Part shown: positions 33,428 through 42,120 of the stretch, piece by piece
Numbering within the stretch: position 1 is the stretch's first letter
Layout: the number at the start of each line of letters is the position of its first letter
Assembly: GCF_004345005.1 (NCBI RefSeq)
Contig: NZ_SMMX01000012.1
Span: 1-64,000 of the forward strand
Reading direction: 5' to 3'
Source of the DNA: Extibacter muris
GTDB lineage: Bacteria; Bacillota; Clostridia; Lachnospirales; Lachnospiraceae
DNA length: 64,000 bases
Notes under the pieces: generated by a model
The model's database searches: none
Told to the model about the DNA's origin: nothing
Seen by the model: only the letters and a program-made list of their open reading frames with translations
Program-made: the position numbers and the translations under genes

Positions 33428-34093
33428 GAACTGACAAGAGCTTCCAAGCAGGCCATTGAAATGTTGGGTCAAAAAGACATTTATTATATCTATACCCCGC
33501 TTATGCCGAATACCAGTACCCGTCTGATTCTGAAAAAGCCCAAAACAGATTCCAGCATCCGTAAAATCTGGCTGCCAAAGACGGTTGCCTATATCATCTG
33601 TGAATGGAAAAAGTCACAGGAAGAATTAAAGGGCTTTCTCGGTAACGAGTACCAGGATTTTGATTTGGTGGTTGCATTGCCAAATTGCATACCTTGCGAG
33701 AATCGGATTATCGAGAAAGAGTTTTATCTGCTGAAACAAAAGGCAGGGCTCCCTAACGTCGTCTTTTACTCTTTGAGGCATTCCAGTACGACTTATAAGC
33801 TAAATAAAGCTCAACCACGGCGATCGAAGGCCACACAGGGCGATACAGGACACGCAGAGATTGATATGATTACTAAGGTCTACGCTCATATTCTTGACGA
33901 GGACCGCAAGATCAACGCACAGAAATTTGAGAGCGCCTTCTATGCAAAGCCTGATATGAGGAATGTAACGCCTCCACATGAACTGCCTTCGGCACAAACC
34001 TTAGACTTGGCAGCTTTGATTGAGCAGCTTCAAAAATGGCCGGAACTTGCAAGCACGCTGGCAGCTTTGATTTCAGGTCAAAAAGCGGTCTGA
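33428..34093 (+). pseudogene. Tn916-like integrase, C-terminal half
   Basis: 222 codons starting at ELTRASKQAIEMLGQKDIYY; matches the second half of the intact integrase at 48535-49938 closely. The first half of int and its junction with xis are deleted. Catalytic HSSTTY region and GHAEIDMITKVYAHI remain, but NKAQPRRSKA replaces the expected KLNHGDLKA segment, a pair of compensating frameshifts. Relict of a second related element. Confidence 0.85.
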
Positions 34094-34101
34094 AATCTAA
34101 A

Positions 34102-34157
34102 ATTAGCAAAGAGGCAGATTTTATTAGTATAGATTTTTGTTTGTTTCCAATTAGCAA
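34102..34157 (+). repeat. Integrase arm-type repeats (decayed element end)
   Basis: ATTAGCAA at 34102-34109 and 34150-34157, the complement of the TTGCTAAT boxes beside the intact int. Likely integrase arm-binding sites. Confidence 0.5.
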
Positions 34158-34242
34158 ATAATACATCGTAACTCATAAACAAACATGTTATCTTACAAAC
34201 GGTATAATGGTTTGAAAGACAAGGTTTCGGATAAACAAGAAA

Positions 34243-34276
34243 CGCCGAAAACCTTGATAAATCAAGACTTTCGGCG
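34243..34276. terminator. Nested hairpin
   Basis: CGCCGAAA/TTTCGGCG enclosing CTTGAT/ATCAAG, followed by GGATTTTT. Probably a terminator near the element end. Confidence 0.55.
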
Positions 34277-34283
34277 GGATTTT

Positions 34284-34328
34284 TGGCGTACATGAGAGGA
34301 TTTGAACCTCCGACCCCACGCTTAGGAG
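34284..34328 (-). repeat. tRNA-Arg(CCT) 3' fragment, element attachment site
   Basis: 45 bp on the minus strand equal to the anticodon loop to CCA end of the tRNA at 48276-48352 with two differences in the acceptor stem. Duplicated tRNA 3' ends are the usual footprint of integrase-mediated insertion; here it follows the int relict in the same order as at the intact copy. It is not a functional tRNA. Confidence 0.85.
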
Positions 34329-34348
34329 TTGGAGTAATTCACTATAAT

Positions 34349-35965
34349 TCACATGCGATCTTTGATAGATTGGAGTTTTTCACTCCAGGGTGCCAGATCC
34401 GCCAGCTGTTCATCGGTCATCTCTTTATCTGGCCGGTGCTCCAGCAGAAATTTAAGATATCCGTAAATATTCAGCCCATGTGCTTTTGCCATCTCAACCA
34501 TTGTGTAGATCACTGCGCTGGCATTCGCTCCGTCAACGGAACTGCTGAACAGCCAGTTCTTCCGCCCCACTGCGAATGGACGGATCGCATTCTCGCTGAG
34601 ATTATTGGTAAAGCTGCAGCGCCCGTCTTCCAGATAGGTCTCTGCTGTATCACGCCGGTTGAGAACGTAATTCACCGCTTTATCCATCCGGGTATTCCGG
34701 ACCGGCCTCTGCTGATCGAGTCACGACCAGAAAGCCTCCAGAACAGGTTTTTCCTTCTCGAGACGCAGCTGTTTCCTTTTTTCAAAATCACCGGGATATT
34801 TTTGGTTAATGGAGTCCTCAATGGCGAATAACCGGTTGCAGTACTGGACTCCCTGTACTGCCGGCTGGCTGTAGTCATACTGCTTTCCTTTGGGGACAGC
34901 GTCGATAAAGTATCGGCGGATATGCGCCCAGCAGGAACAGCGTCTGATCCCCGGCAGATTGTTGTACCCCTGATAGTCGTCAGTTTCCAGATATCCATGG
35001 TAGCCTTCCAGAAACTCCTTTGCATGGCTGCCGCTTCTGGTCGGGGAATAGCCATACAGGATGATCGCCGGAAGCCCGTCCTCGCCGCTGCGGAACAGCC
35101 ACATGAATGACTGGGTCTGGGCCCTGCGTCCTTCCTCATTCAGCACCTGGACTCTTGTCTCATCTGCCATCGCAAACTCTCGTTTCAGAAGCTCCCGATG
35201 AAAGTAATCATACATTGGCTGAAAATAGTTCTGCGAACAGTAGATGATCCAGTTGGCAAGAGTGGTGCGGCTGATCTGGGCACCATACTGCTTCCAGTCT
35301 TTCTCCTGCCGGTAAAGGGGAAGCCCATTGGCATACTTCTGATACATGGTCCATGCAACGGCAGAAGCCGAGGCAGGGCCTTTCCCAACCAGAGCCGCCG
35401 GGACCTGGGACTTTACGATCACGGGTTTTTCCGTATCGCCGAGTCCTTCCTTGCAGGATGGGCATCCGTAACTCTGGCTGTAGTATTCGATCACTTTACA
35501 GGTGGCAGGAATGAATTACAGTTCCCGGCGGACATACTCCTCGCCGACCAGGACCATCTGCGTACCACAGACCGGGCAGATCTGCTCTTCTTCCGGGAGA
35601 GGTATCACTACTTTTTCAACCTTCAGGCCTTTAAAGAGCTCTTCATGCGTTGCCTTCTTTTTGCGGGTATGCTCCCGGATTACCGTTTCTTCTTCCAGCA
35701 GGGATGGATCCTGTTCCACTTCCGCTTCATCGAAGAGATTCTGTTGTCCCGGAATATCATCGGATCTTCTTTCGCTGGAAGAGCCGAAAAGTTTTTTGGT
35801 AAGATAGTCCACCTGTTCCTGGAGTGCTTTCTCGTGACTGGATTTTTCGTCAATAATAAGACGGAGGGATTTGATCAGCTCAGTCTGTTCAGATATCATT
35901 GTTTTTAGTTGTGATACTGTATCTTTCAGCTCTCTGAGCTGGATATCTTTCGCACTGGAAGCCAT
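34349..35965 (-). pseudogene. tnpC: IS66 family transposase TnpC with two in-frame stops
   Basis: One frame of 539 codons interrupted by TAA at 35516-35518 (after YVRREL, before FIPATCKVIEYY) and TGA at 34721-34723 (FWS-stop-LDQQRP, where Trp is expected). No frameshift is needed. Domains in order: N-terminal coiled coil, Zn-finger CPVCGTQM, DDE core with MADETRVQV, DDYQGYN and NNLSENAIRPF, then the C-terminal domain. Both stops are simple point changes, so decay is recent, but the transposase is inactive. Confidence 0.9.
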
Positions 35966-36108
35966 CGTTTCCCTCCTCGGATTTGATACCTTTATTATAC
36001 CAGAAACGGGGCTTTTGCTAAAGAAGAATCGCTCCTGAAAAACGCCGAATTTACAGGGGATTTCAGGATTTTTCTATGCAGGATTTTTGCTGAAATCCAG
36101 ATGGTTTT

Positions 36109-36450
36109 TTACTCTGCCTTGAGGGCTTTTGGCTGGCCAATATCGATCCCCGACATCAGCCAGTCGAACTCCCTCCAGGATAGATCCCGGACCTCCGACT
36201 GCTTCCTGGGCCATTGATAGCCGCCGCGGACAGACAACCGCTTATAGATCAGAACGAAGCCGTCAGGTTCCCGGAACAAGGCTTTAATCCTGTCCCGTCT
36301 TCTTCCACAGAAAAGGAAGAGAGCGCTGGACGATGGATCCATCTTAAGCTGGTCTTCGATAACGGCGCAGAGCCCGTCAATGGATTTCCGCATATCTGTG
36401 TAGCCGCAGACAATGTAGATCTTCTCGAGCCCGGAAATGTCACCTAACAT
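36109..36450 (-). CDS. tnpB: IS66 family accessory protein TnpB
   Basis: 113 residues: YIVCGYTDMRKSIDGLCAVI and ALFLFCGRRRDRIKALF are the conserved core of IS66 Orf2. It is required with TnpA and TnpC for transposition, biochemical role unclear. The frame is intact although its partners are broken. Confidence 0.92.
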   Translation of the reverse strand: MLGDISGLEKIYIVCGYTDMRKSIDGLCAVIEDQLKMDPSSSALFLFCGRRRDRIKALFREPDGFVLIYKRLSVRGGYQWPRKQSEVRDLSWREFDWLMSGIDIGQPKALKAE

Positions 36451-36458
36451 GAGAGCTC

Positions 36459-36533
36459 CTAGAGCAGGCGGAATGCCCTGGCCAGCAGGACAGGGTCTGC
36501 ATCATTGCTGATGCGGACCGTGATATCCTTCAT
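36459..36533 (-). pseudogene. tnpA: IS66 TnpA C-terminal remnant
   Basis: 25 codons, MKDITVRISNDADPVLLARA + FRLL, end before TnpB. The HTH part of TnpA is cut off at about 36535, where unrelated DNA starts. Confidence 0.6.
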
Positions 36534-36587
36534 AGCAACTGGCTATTTGATGACACAAGAGGGAATTCTGTTCGATTCCCCGCCCGC

Positions 36588-36665
36588 TTATGTTGTGGTT
36601 GTGGTGACTAAAATATAACACAAAGGAGAGAACCCTGTATTTTAATTATTCAGTTGTAACACATG
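36588..36665 (-). mobile_element. End fragment of an IS481-like element (target of the IME)
   Basis: The first 36 bp from 36588 equal the reverse complement of the leader of the transposase at 60934, and similarity continues to 36665 (GTTGTAACACATG). At 36665 it breaks off into the mobilizable element and resumes at 48085 (CATGTATTGTAATCCTACAAAT). So the IME at 36666-48088 split an IS481-like end. Confidence 0.85.
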
Positions 36666-36738
36666 GGTTAAACCAGATAGGGATAAAAATAGATATGTAT
36701 GGGCAGGAGCATAGATTTTCTCCTGCCACGCCTATATA

Positions 36739-38397
36739 TTAGGCGGTTTGACGTGTAGTATGCTGCATATATGCCTTTTCCATTTCCCGCATTTCTTCAT
36801 CCGTTGGAATGTCTACAATCCCAACATAGGAATAATAGATGTCGATTTTCTGTGTCCGTTTCCCGTCCTTTTTCTCACGTTCATGGATTACGATTTTATC
36901 CACAAAGGTATTTAAGATTTCGGGCGTCAATTCGTCAATGCGGGTGTACTTTTTGGTGTCGGCTATCAGCTTGGAAACATTGGTGATTTCCGTGTCGGCT
37001 TCACTGACCTCGGCGGTCAGGGTTTCAATTTCCTGTTTTAGCTGTTCCTGCTCAGCTTCATATCCGTCCGACAGCTTGTAAAAGCGTTCGTCATTCAGCT
37101 TTCCATTGACATTATCCTCATAGATTTTACGGAACAGGCGGTCAAGCTCATCTATCCGTTTTTCATCTTTTTCAATCTGTTTCTGCTTTGCAGATAACTC
37201 GTATCTGCGTTCTGCAAGGGTAGTGTCAATCTGCTGTTTGATAAATACACGCTCAAACTGCTGCAAATAAGACAGGAAATGCTGAAGCTGTTTCAGCACC
37301 AACTGGTTTAATGCGTCCTCTCGGATATAGTGCTGTGTGCAGTTCTGTGTACGGCTTGTCCTTTTATACATGGAACAACGGAAATGCACATATCCGTTTG
37401 CTGCTGCCAAGCTGAGTTTTGCCCCGCAGTCGGCACAATAGAGCAGACTTGAAAACATGCTTGTCATCCCGCTTTTGGTCGGTCTACGTTTGTTCTCCCG
37501 TATCGTCTGGACTTTTTCCCACATATCTCTGTCAATGATGGGGGTATGGGCATTTTCGATGTATGCCCGCCTGTCTTTTGCCGTAGGGATGCGTTTCCTG
37601 CTTTTAAATCCTAACCTCGTGGATTTGAAGCTTTCCGTTATGCCAATATATGCCACGTTTTCCAGGATGGCAGCTACGGTAGCAGATTCCCAACAATATG
37701 GGTTCTCCGACACTTTTGCAACACCGATTCCCTTTGATGCTTTATAGGCTGATGGGGTAAGCACCTTATTTTTCCATAGGATTGTGGCTATATCCGACAC
37801 ACCCTTTCCCTGCATACAGAGGGAGAATATCCTACGGACAACCGCCGCAGCTTCTTCATCCACAAGCCAGCGTGTCTTGTCGTCTGGATTCCGTAAATAT
37901 CCGTAGGGCGGTGCTCCCAGATGTTCGCCTGCAAGCCCTTTCGCTTTCTTGACTTCCTTTACCTTTTTGCTCGTGCTTTTTGGATACCATTCGTTGAAAA
38001 GGTTGGTAAAGGCGGCAAATTCATTGCTTTCAAGACTGCCCGTGTCCACGTTGTCCATGATGGCGATAAACCTCACGCCCGCTTCTGGGTAGATGATTTC
38101 GGAGTAAGAGCCGACCTCGATATAGTTCCTGCCGAAACGGGATAAGTCTTTTACAATGACCGTTTTTACAATCCCTTTTTCAATATCTGCCGACATTTCC
38201 TTAAAGCTTGGGCGGTCAAAATTCGTACCCGTATAACCGTCGTCAACATAGAATTTCGGGTTGGGAAAACCGTGTTCCTTGGCGTATTTTATCAGATATT
38301 CTTTCTGGTTTACAATGCTGTTGCTTTCGCCTTCCCGTCCGTCATCTTGGCTTAATCTACAATATAATGCCGTAAACTCTTCCTGCTGTCTTTTCAT
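36739..38397 (-). CDS. Large serine recombinase (TnpX/TndX type)
   Basis: 552 residues from ATG 38397, which has AGGAG 6 nt upstream; 20 more codons are open upstream without a ribosome site. N-terminal resolvase domain with catalytic Ser in ALYCRLSQDD, helix E region DLSRFGRNYIEVG, recombinase domain with APPYGYLRNPDDKTRW, zinc ribbon CADCGAKL...CSMYKRTSRTQNC, and a long coiled coil (about 390-500). Excises and integrates the element at its termini, which lie 73 nt beyond its stop codon. Confidence 0.92.
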   Translation of the reverse strand: MKRQQEEFTALYCRLSQDDGREGESNSIVNQKEYLIKYAKEHGFPNPKFYVDDGYTGTNFDRPSFKEMSADIEKGIVKTVIVKDLSRFGRNYIEVGSYSEIIYPEAGVRFIAIMDNVDTGSLESNEFAAFTNLFNEWYPKSTSKKVKEVKKAKGLAGEHLGAPPYGYLRNPDDKTRWLVDEEAAAVVRRIFSLCMQGKGVSDIATILWKNKVLTPSAYKASKGIGVAKVSENPYCWESATVAAILENVAYIGITESFKSTRLGFKSRKRIPTAKDRRAYIENAHTPIIDRDMWEKVQTIRENKRRPTKSGMTSMFSSLLYCADCGAKLSLAAANGYVHFRCSMYKRTSRTQNCTQHYIREDALNQLVLKQLQHFLSYLQQFERVFIKQQIDTTLAERRYELSAKQKQIEKDEKRIDELDRLFRKIYEDNVNGKLNDERFYKLSDGYEAEQEQLKQEIETLTAEVSEADTEITNVSKLIADTKKYTRIDELTPEILNTFVDKIVIHEREKKDGKRTQKIDIYYSYVGIVDIPTDEEMREMEKAYMQHTTRQTA

Positions 38398-38505
38398 AAA
38401 GCTCTCCTTTCCGACAGCAGACACGGTATTGTGAAGTGTAGGTACAGCATACCACATCTGCCCTTAAAATTCAACGCTTTAAAGCGATAATTCTTCCGCC
38501 GCCTG

Positions 38506-38808
38506 CTATTCCCCGTCATCATCACCCCAATTCTCCCCGTCATAAAATCCATAACCGTGTGTGCCACGCCGAAATATATCCGCAAGAATACAGAGCAAAT
38601 CCCGCCCGTCTTTTCGGAAATGGGCGTTGACGGTGTATTCCGTGCTGCCGATTTTTTCGCTAAGGCTTGTCGGCTCTGGGATGCGGACAAGGGGCGTGAC
38701 ATTCTCGGCGGGCGGCAGAGGGGGATATATTTTGTCGGGATTTACCATAGGGGCGTCTTTGTATTCTTCCATAATTGACTGTATTTCTTCCTCGGACAGC
38801 CTGCTCAT
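38506..38808 (-). CDS. tnpW: TnpW family transposon protein
   Basis: 100 residues. The region EKIGSTEYTVNAHFRKDG followed by RDLLCILADIF is the TnpW signature found in Tn4451-like elements. A Pro-rich N-terminal half precedes it. Overlaps the relaxase stop by 4 nt, so it is co-translated with it. Function unknown. Confidence 0.7.
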   Translation of the reverse strand: MSRLSEEEIQSIMEEYKDAPMVNPDKIYPPLPPAENVTPLVRIPEPTSLSEKIGSTEYTVNAHFRKDGRDLLCILADIFRRGTHGYGFYDGENWGDDDGE

Positions 38809-40169
38809 CGCAATGATTCCTCCCTCCTGTGTTCTGTTTTAGTTGGCTGCTTCTGATGATTTGACCGTTGGTTTTCTATCGTGTCATGGATTTGGTTTAA
38901 ACAGTCGTCAATGTGTGCGGAGCGTTTTTCAATCCCGTCTGCATATTTCAGCCGCTTTCGTAGTTCGGTTATCTGCTCCGTCACGCCATTTTTTTCGGCT
39001 CTTAATGTTTCTTTTTCGGCTGGTGAAGCACGTCGTATTTTATTCTGCAAGTGCCGCCGATAATCGGTAAGCCGTTCCATTTCCGACTGATTTTTGTCCC
39101 TGTCAGCGTGTAAATCAGAGAGGGTGGAGATGTTATTCTTTGACATATAGCGCACCTGTGCGGTAATCTCATCCAGTTTCAAAAGCTCCTCTTTCATCAG
39201 CGGGCTTGTAGGCTTGTAGTCCGTTCCTTTCGGAAATATCCCCAATTGGTAGCACCAGTAGTAATACAACGCTAAGATTCCAGTGGTTTTTTGATGCGGT
39301 TTCCACGCTTTTTTATATTCCTCTGGCATATAGGGAGAGTAGGAAATCCTCGCTTTGTAGTTCCCGTATCTTGCCCTTGTCCCTAAATGTGAGCGGATAA
39401 AATCGGGCGTTAAGCGCTCGTCAAGCGTATCTAACCTTGTGAAGTGTTTATACTGCGGCAGCTTCATCTTCCAATGGCTTCCCGAAAAATCAACCTCATA
39501 CCCTTTGTCGGTAAGGTATTTCATCATATGCGGAATATCACGGCTGCCGCTGATTGCCTCTGTTAAATCTTCCAGATAGACATTGTAACGTGTCGGCTTT
39601 CCGCTTTTCTCATCCAGATACAGCGGTCTTGACGGGGCTTTCCTGGGGTTCTCAATCACCGACAATCCGTACTCTCGGCACAAGTGATCGGACACTTCCC
39701 TTAACCGTTTCTGCTCCGATTTTGAGTAATTATATTTCTTCCCGTCCAGATACGAAACAGAGTTAAAACAGAAATGGTTATGGAGATGCCCTCTGTCAAG
39801 GTGGGTGGCAACGATTATCTGGTATTTGTCTCCCCACATTTCCCCTGCCAGTTTTAAACCGATTTCATGGCACTGTTCGGGCGTTCCCTCGTCTGGCTTG
39901 AAGCTCTGGTAGCCGTGCCATGCGATATAACCGCTTGTCTTTTGGTACTGCTTTTTCGTTAAAATCATCTGTTGCAGGGCAGTTTCTTTTAAACAGTTGA
40001 GGGCGGAAACATATTCGCCGCTGTCTGTTTTCTCTGGATTTTTCACATAGGAAAACACATGGAAGAAGTCCTGCATATCCTCATTCGGCACGGTCTTTTC
40101 TGGATTTTCTACATAGTCAATCAAATCTTTTAAGTTCCCCTTGATGTGCCAAAGGCTTGTTACCGCCAT
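38805..40169 (-). CDS. Relaxase of the mobilizable element (MobP/TnpZ-like)
   Basis: 454 residues from ATG 40169. Relaxase motif III HLDRGHLHNHFCFN (metal-binding histidines) is intact, followed by YGLSVIENPRKAPSRPLYLD. C-terminal 130 residues are helical and charged (coiled coil). Nicks oriT and leads the strand through a helper conjugation system. Start chosen over one 13 codons upstream because MAVTSLWHIKG is the conserved N-terminus; it lies 1 nt after the mobC stop. Confidence 0.9.
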   Translation of the reverse strand: MAVTSLWHIKGNLKDLIDYVENPEKTVPNEDMQDFFHVFSYVKNPEKTDSGEYVSALNCLKETALQQMILTKKQYQKTSGYIAWHGYQSFKPDEGTPEQCHEIGLKLAGEMWGDKYQIIVATHLDRGHLHNHFCFNSVSYLDGKKYNYSKSEQKRLREVSDHLCREYGLSVIENPRKAPSRPLYLDEKSGKPTRYNVYLEDLTEAISGSRDIPHMMKYLTDKGYEVDFSGSHWKMKLPQYKHFTRLDTLDERLTPDFIRSHLGTRARYGNYKARISYSPYMPEEYKKAWKPHQKTTGILALYYYWCYQLGIFPKGTDYKPTSPLMKEELLKLDEITAQVRYMSKNNISTLSDLHADRDKNQSEMERLTDYRRHLQNKIRRASPAEKETLRAEKNGVTEQITELRKRLKYADGIEKRSAHIDDCLNQIHDTIENQRSNHQKQPTKTEHRREESLR

Positions 40170-40170
40170 A

Positions 40171-40527
40171 TCAGACCGCCCCTTTCCCTGCATAATCTTC
40201 GATGTCAAACGGCTGCGGCATGGTAAACCTCTGCTGTAAATCTACCGTCAACTGCTCAATCTCCTTGCAGATTTCAGCGGCGGTAGGGAAGTAGGGAATG
40301 CACTTTTTAAAGGCGGCGTGTACCTCATAAAGTGTATTTAACAGCTCCCAAAACTCGACTTGCGGCACTGGCTGCGGGGCGATTCCCCTGCATAGCTGGC
40401 GCATAAATTCCGCTGCGGACAGACCGCAAGCGGCGGCACAATTCTTTAAATGCCTGCTTTCTTCCTCATTCAATCGGACAGTAATCGGGACATTCCGCAC
40501 GTTCTTTTCTGATTTTTCTCTGTTCAT
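40171..40527 (-). CDS. mobC: MobC-like relaxosome accessory protein
   Basis: 118 residues from ATG 40527. N-terminal ribbon-helix-helix (NVPITVRLNEEESRHLKNCA) and the MobC signature AAACGLSAAEFMRQLCRG. Binds oriT and helps the relaxase. First gene of the mobilization operon. Confidence 0.87.
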   Translation of the reverse strand: MNREKSEKNVRNVPITVRLNEEESRHLKNCAAACGLSAAEFMRQLCRGIAPQPVPQVEFWELLNTLYEVHAAFKKCIPYFPTAAEICKEIEQLTVDLQQRFTMPQPFDIEDYAGKGAV

Positions 40528-41164
40528 TTTCCTTAATCCTCCAGTCTTGAATTTCATTTTTAACAGGGTATTCAGGGATGTTCCCTGAGTAAATCCACAC
40601 GCCTTTAGGCTGTGGATTGGATTGTGGCTGACACAATCCGATGCTCGCTATCTCTGTGGACAACGCCGCAGAGCATTTTTCCTGTGCAGCGGCATTCTTA
40701 ACGCCTGTCTTATCCTCCGAAAAGAAAACCCTATGTCCTTTCCACCTCCGTTCTGGATTCAATTTCTCTTGACTTTTGGATAAATGAAAAAGCCGCCACA
40801 CCGCACCACGAACGACAGGAGAGATTTCTCCTGCTCGGATTCGCAATGCTATGTAACGGCTTTGAAATTCAAAACCATGCTGCCATACGCCAGCCGAAAA
40901 GGGCGGCTTACGTTCGCAGCGGTCAACCTTGTCCGTTGGCTGACATTCCATTCTTCCATCTATGTGTGCTTATTTAATTTTTGATTTTCCAATTTCCTTA
41001 TGGGTATTTCAGAATACCATAGCGGTTACACCCATGTCAAGATTTTGGACAAACTTTTTATTATTCCCTGTGGACGGAAATTTTATTCACCTACTTTGAA
41101 AATTGGGCAAGGGAATTTTATCCCTCACCCAATAGTCCATAAGAAGATAGAAAATATTAGATGG
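40528..41164. promoter_or_regulatory. Non-coding region upstream of mobC, candidate oriT
   Basis: 637 bp without a supported gene. Contains small inverted repeats, e.g. CAGGAGA...TCTCCTG (40816-40832), upstream of mobC, where oriT of mobilizable elements usually lies. No nic consensus is recognised. An open frame across 40466-40951 is antisense-like and rejected. Confidence 0.4.
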
Positions 41165-41590
41165 TTATAAAATCTTCCGCAGCTTTTTACGCAGATGGTC
41201 TAGCCTTGCATAGATAGCCCCTGTTGTCAATCCAACAAGCGGGGCAATCTCTTTTGTGGAATAGCCCTGCATTTTCAGCAGGATGATTTGCAGGGTACGC
41301 CTGTCCACCGTAAGCAACGCCCGATACAGAGTTTCGTTCTCAATCTCATCCAGTAAATCGGCAACGGTCTTTACCTCGGCATTCCGCTCCCTGTCTGCCA
41401 TCCCCTCAAGGTATTCGCCGAAGTCGCTTGTCCAATGGTAAAACCGCCTGTTGGAATTGAAGTCTGCCCTGTCGTCTGTGCGGATTTGCTCAATGGTGTT
41501 TTCATCAACTCCATGCTCCCGTAATATTTTTTCCTCGGCTTCTTTCCAGATAAGCCATTTCCTGTTCTTCCGTCCGTTGTTGTATGACAT
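41165..41590 (-). CDS. Sigma-70 region 4-like regulator of the mobilizable element
   Basis: 141 residues from ATG 41590 (GGAGG upstream). A helical N-terminus is followed by a sigma region 4 HTH: LQIILLKMQGYSTKEIAPLV and GLTTGAIYARLDHLRKKLRK. No region 2, so it may act as a transcription activator or an alternative sigma fragment, as in other ICE-borne sigma-like proteins. Stands alone between the mobilization genes and the lantibiotic-protection operon; a likely controller of mobilization. Confidence 0.75.
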   Translation of the reverse strand: MSYNNGRKNRKWLIWKEAEEKILREHGVDENTIEQIRTDDRADFNSNRRFYHWTSDFGEYLEGMADRERNAEVKTVADLLDEIENETLYRALLTVDRRTLQIILLKMQGYSTKEIAPLVGLTTGAIYARLDHLRKKLRKIL

Positions 41591-41785
41591 TCTTTTTTCC
41601 TCCAATCTGAAATTTTTGAAATGTAATAATTCAGATTGGAAAGGCGGCGAACGGCAGCCAACATCAGAAAAAACCCCGTGGCACATTTCGATAAAAAACG
41701 ACAAAAGAAAAACCGCAAAGGTTCTGTGACCCTTACGGTTATAAGTGATACTAATTCTGTTAAGTGGAGATTCTACTTCTGGTTT

Positions 41786-41886
41786 AATGGCAAGAAGCAG
41801 CGTTGCATAAGCAGGGATTTTTTTAACTGGCTTCCTGCCATTCCCCGATATGCTATGTATAAGTCCAATTTGCGTTGCATAAGCAG
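41786..41886. repeat. Direct and inverted repeats upstream of the sigma-like gene
   Basis: GCGTTGCATAAGCAG occurs at 41800-41814 and 41872-41886 in direct order. Between and around them AATGGCAAGAAG (about 41786) and CTTCCTGCCATT (about 41831) form an 11 of 12 bp inverted repeat. Possible binding sites for an element protein. Confidence 0.55.
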
Positions 41887-41913
41887 ATAGATTACTGCCC
41901 GAAAAAAGGACAT

Positions 41914-41951
41914 AAAAAAATCTCTCCAAACTTTAAAACAGGTCTGGAGAG
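41914..41951 (-). terminator. Intrinsic terminator, minus strand
   Basis: On the minus strand CTCTCCAGAC pairs with GTTTGGAGAG (10 bp with one G-T), 10-nt loop, then ATTTTTTT. It ends the lantibiotic-protection operon and also any transcript from the promoter at 42044-42076. Confidence 0.8.
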
Positions 41952-42043
41952 TGTCTGTTAAGTCTTTTCGGGCATAGCAATACCGCCCACCACACGCCGT
42001 TTTTTTATTTGGTGGACTTTAAGTTCAACCGTTCACTTTTAAA

Positions 42044-42076
42044 ATACTACGAAATATTTTTGAAGATTTCATAAAG
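42044..42076 (-). promoter_or_regulatory. Second copy of the response-regulator box, with -10
   Basis: TTTTTGAAGATTTCATAAAG (plus-strand 42057-42076) is identical to 47220-47239 in front of the ABC operon. On the minus strand a -10-like TAGTAT (plus 42044-42049) follows after 7 nt, the same spacing as at the other copy (TATTCT). Predicted RR-controlled promoter reading toward the sigma-like gene. Confidence 0.65.
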
Positions 42077-42120
42077 TTTTGCAAAAATAATGAGCGATGT
42101 TTCCCATCGCCCATTAAATC

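Noticed and set aside
34283-34831. 182-codon plus-strand frame
   Set aside because: Antisense of the tRNA fragment and the IS66 transposase.
34349-35965. Stop-codon read-through or recoding in the IS66 transposase
   Set aside because: Stops are of two kinds (TGA, TAA) and many neighbouring genes use both as true stops; mutation is simpler.
36560-36590. tRNA-like 3' end (TTCGATTCCCCGCCCGC)
   Set aside because: The 5' side of the T stem does not pair and no anticodon arm precedes it.
40466-40951. 161-codon minus-strand frame upstream of mobC
   Set aside because: It overlaps the mobC start region, has no ribosome site and its sequence has no protein-like pattern.
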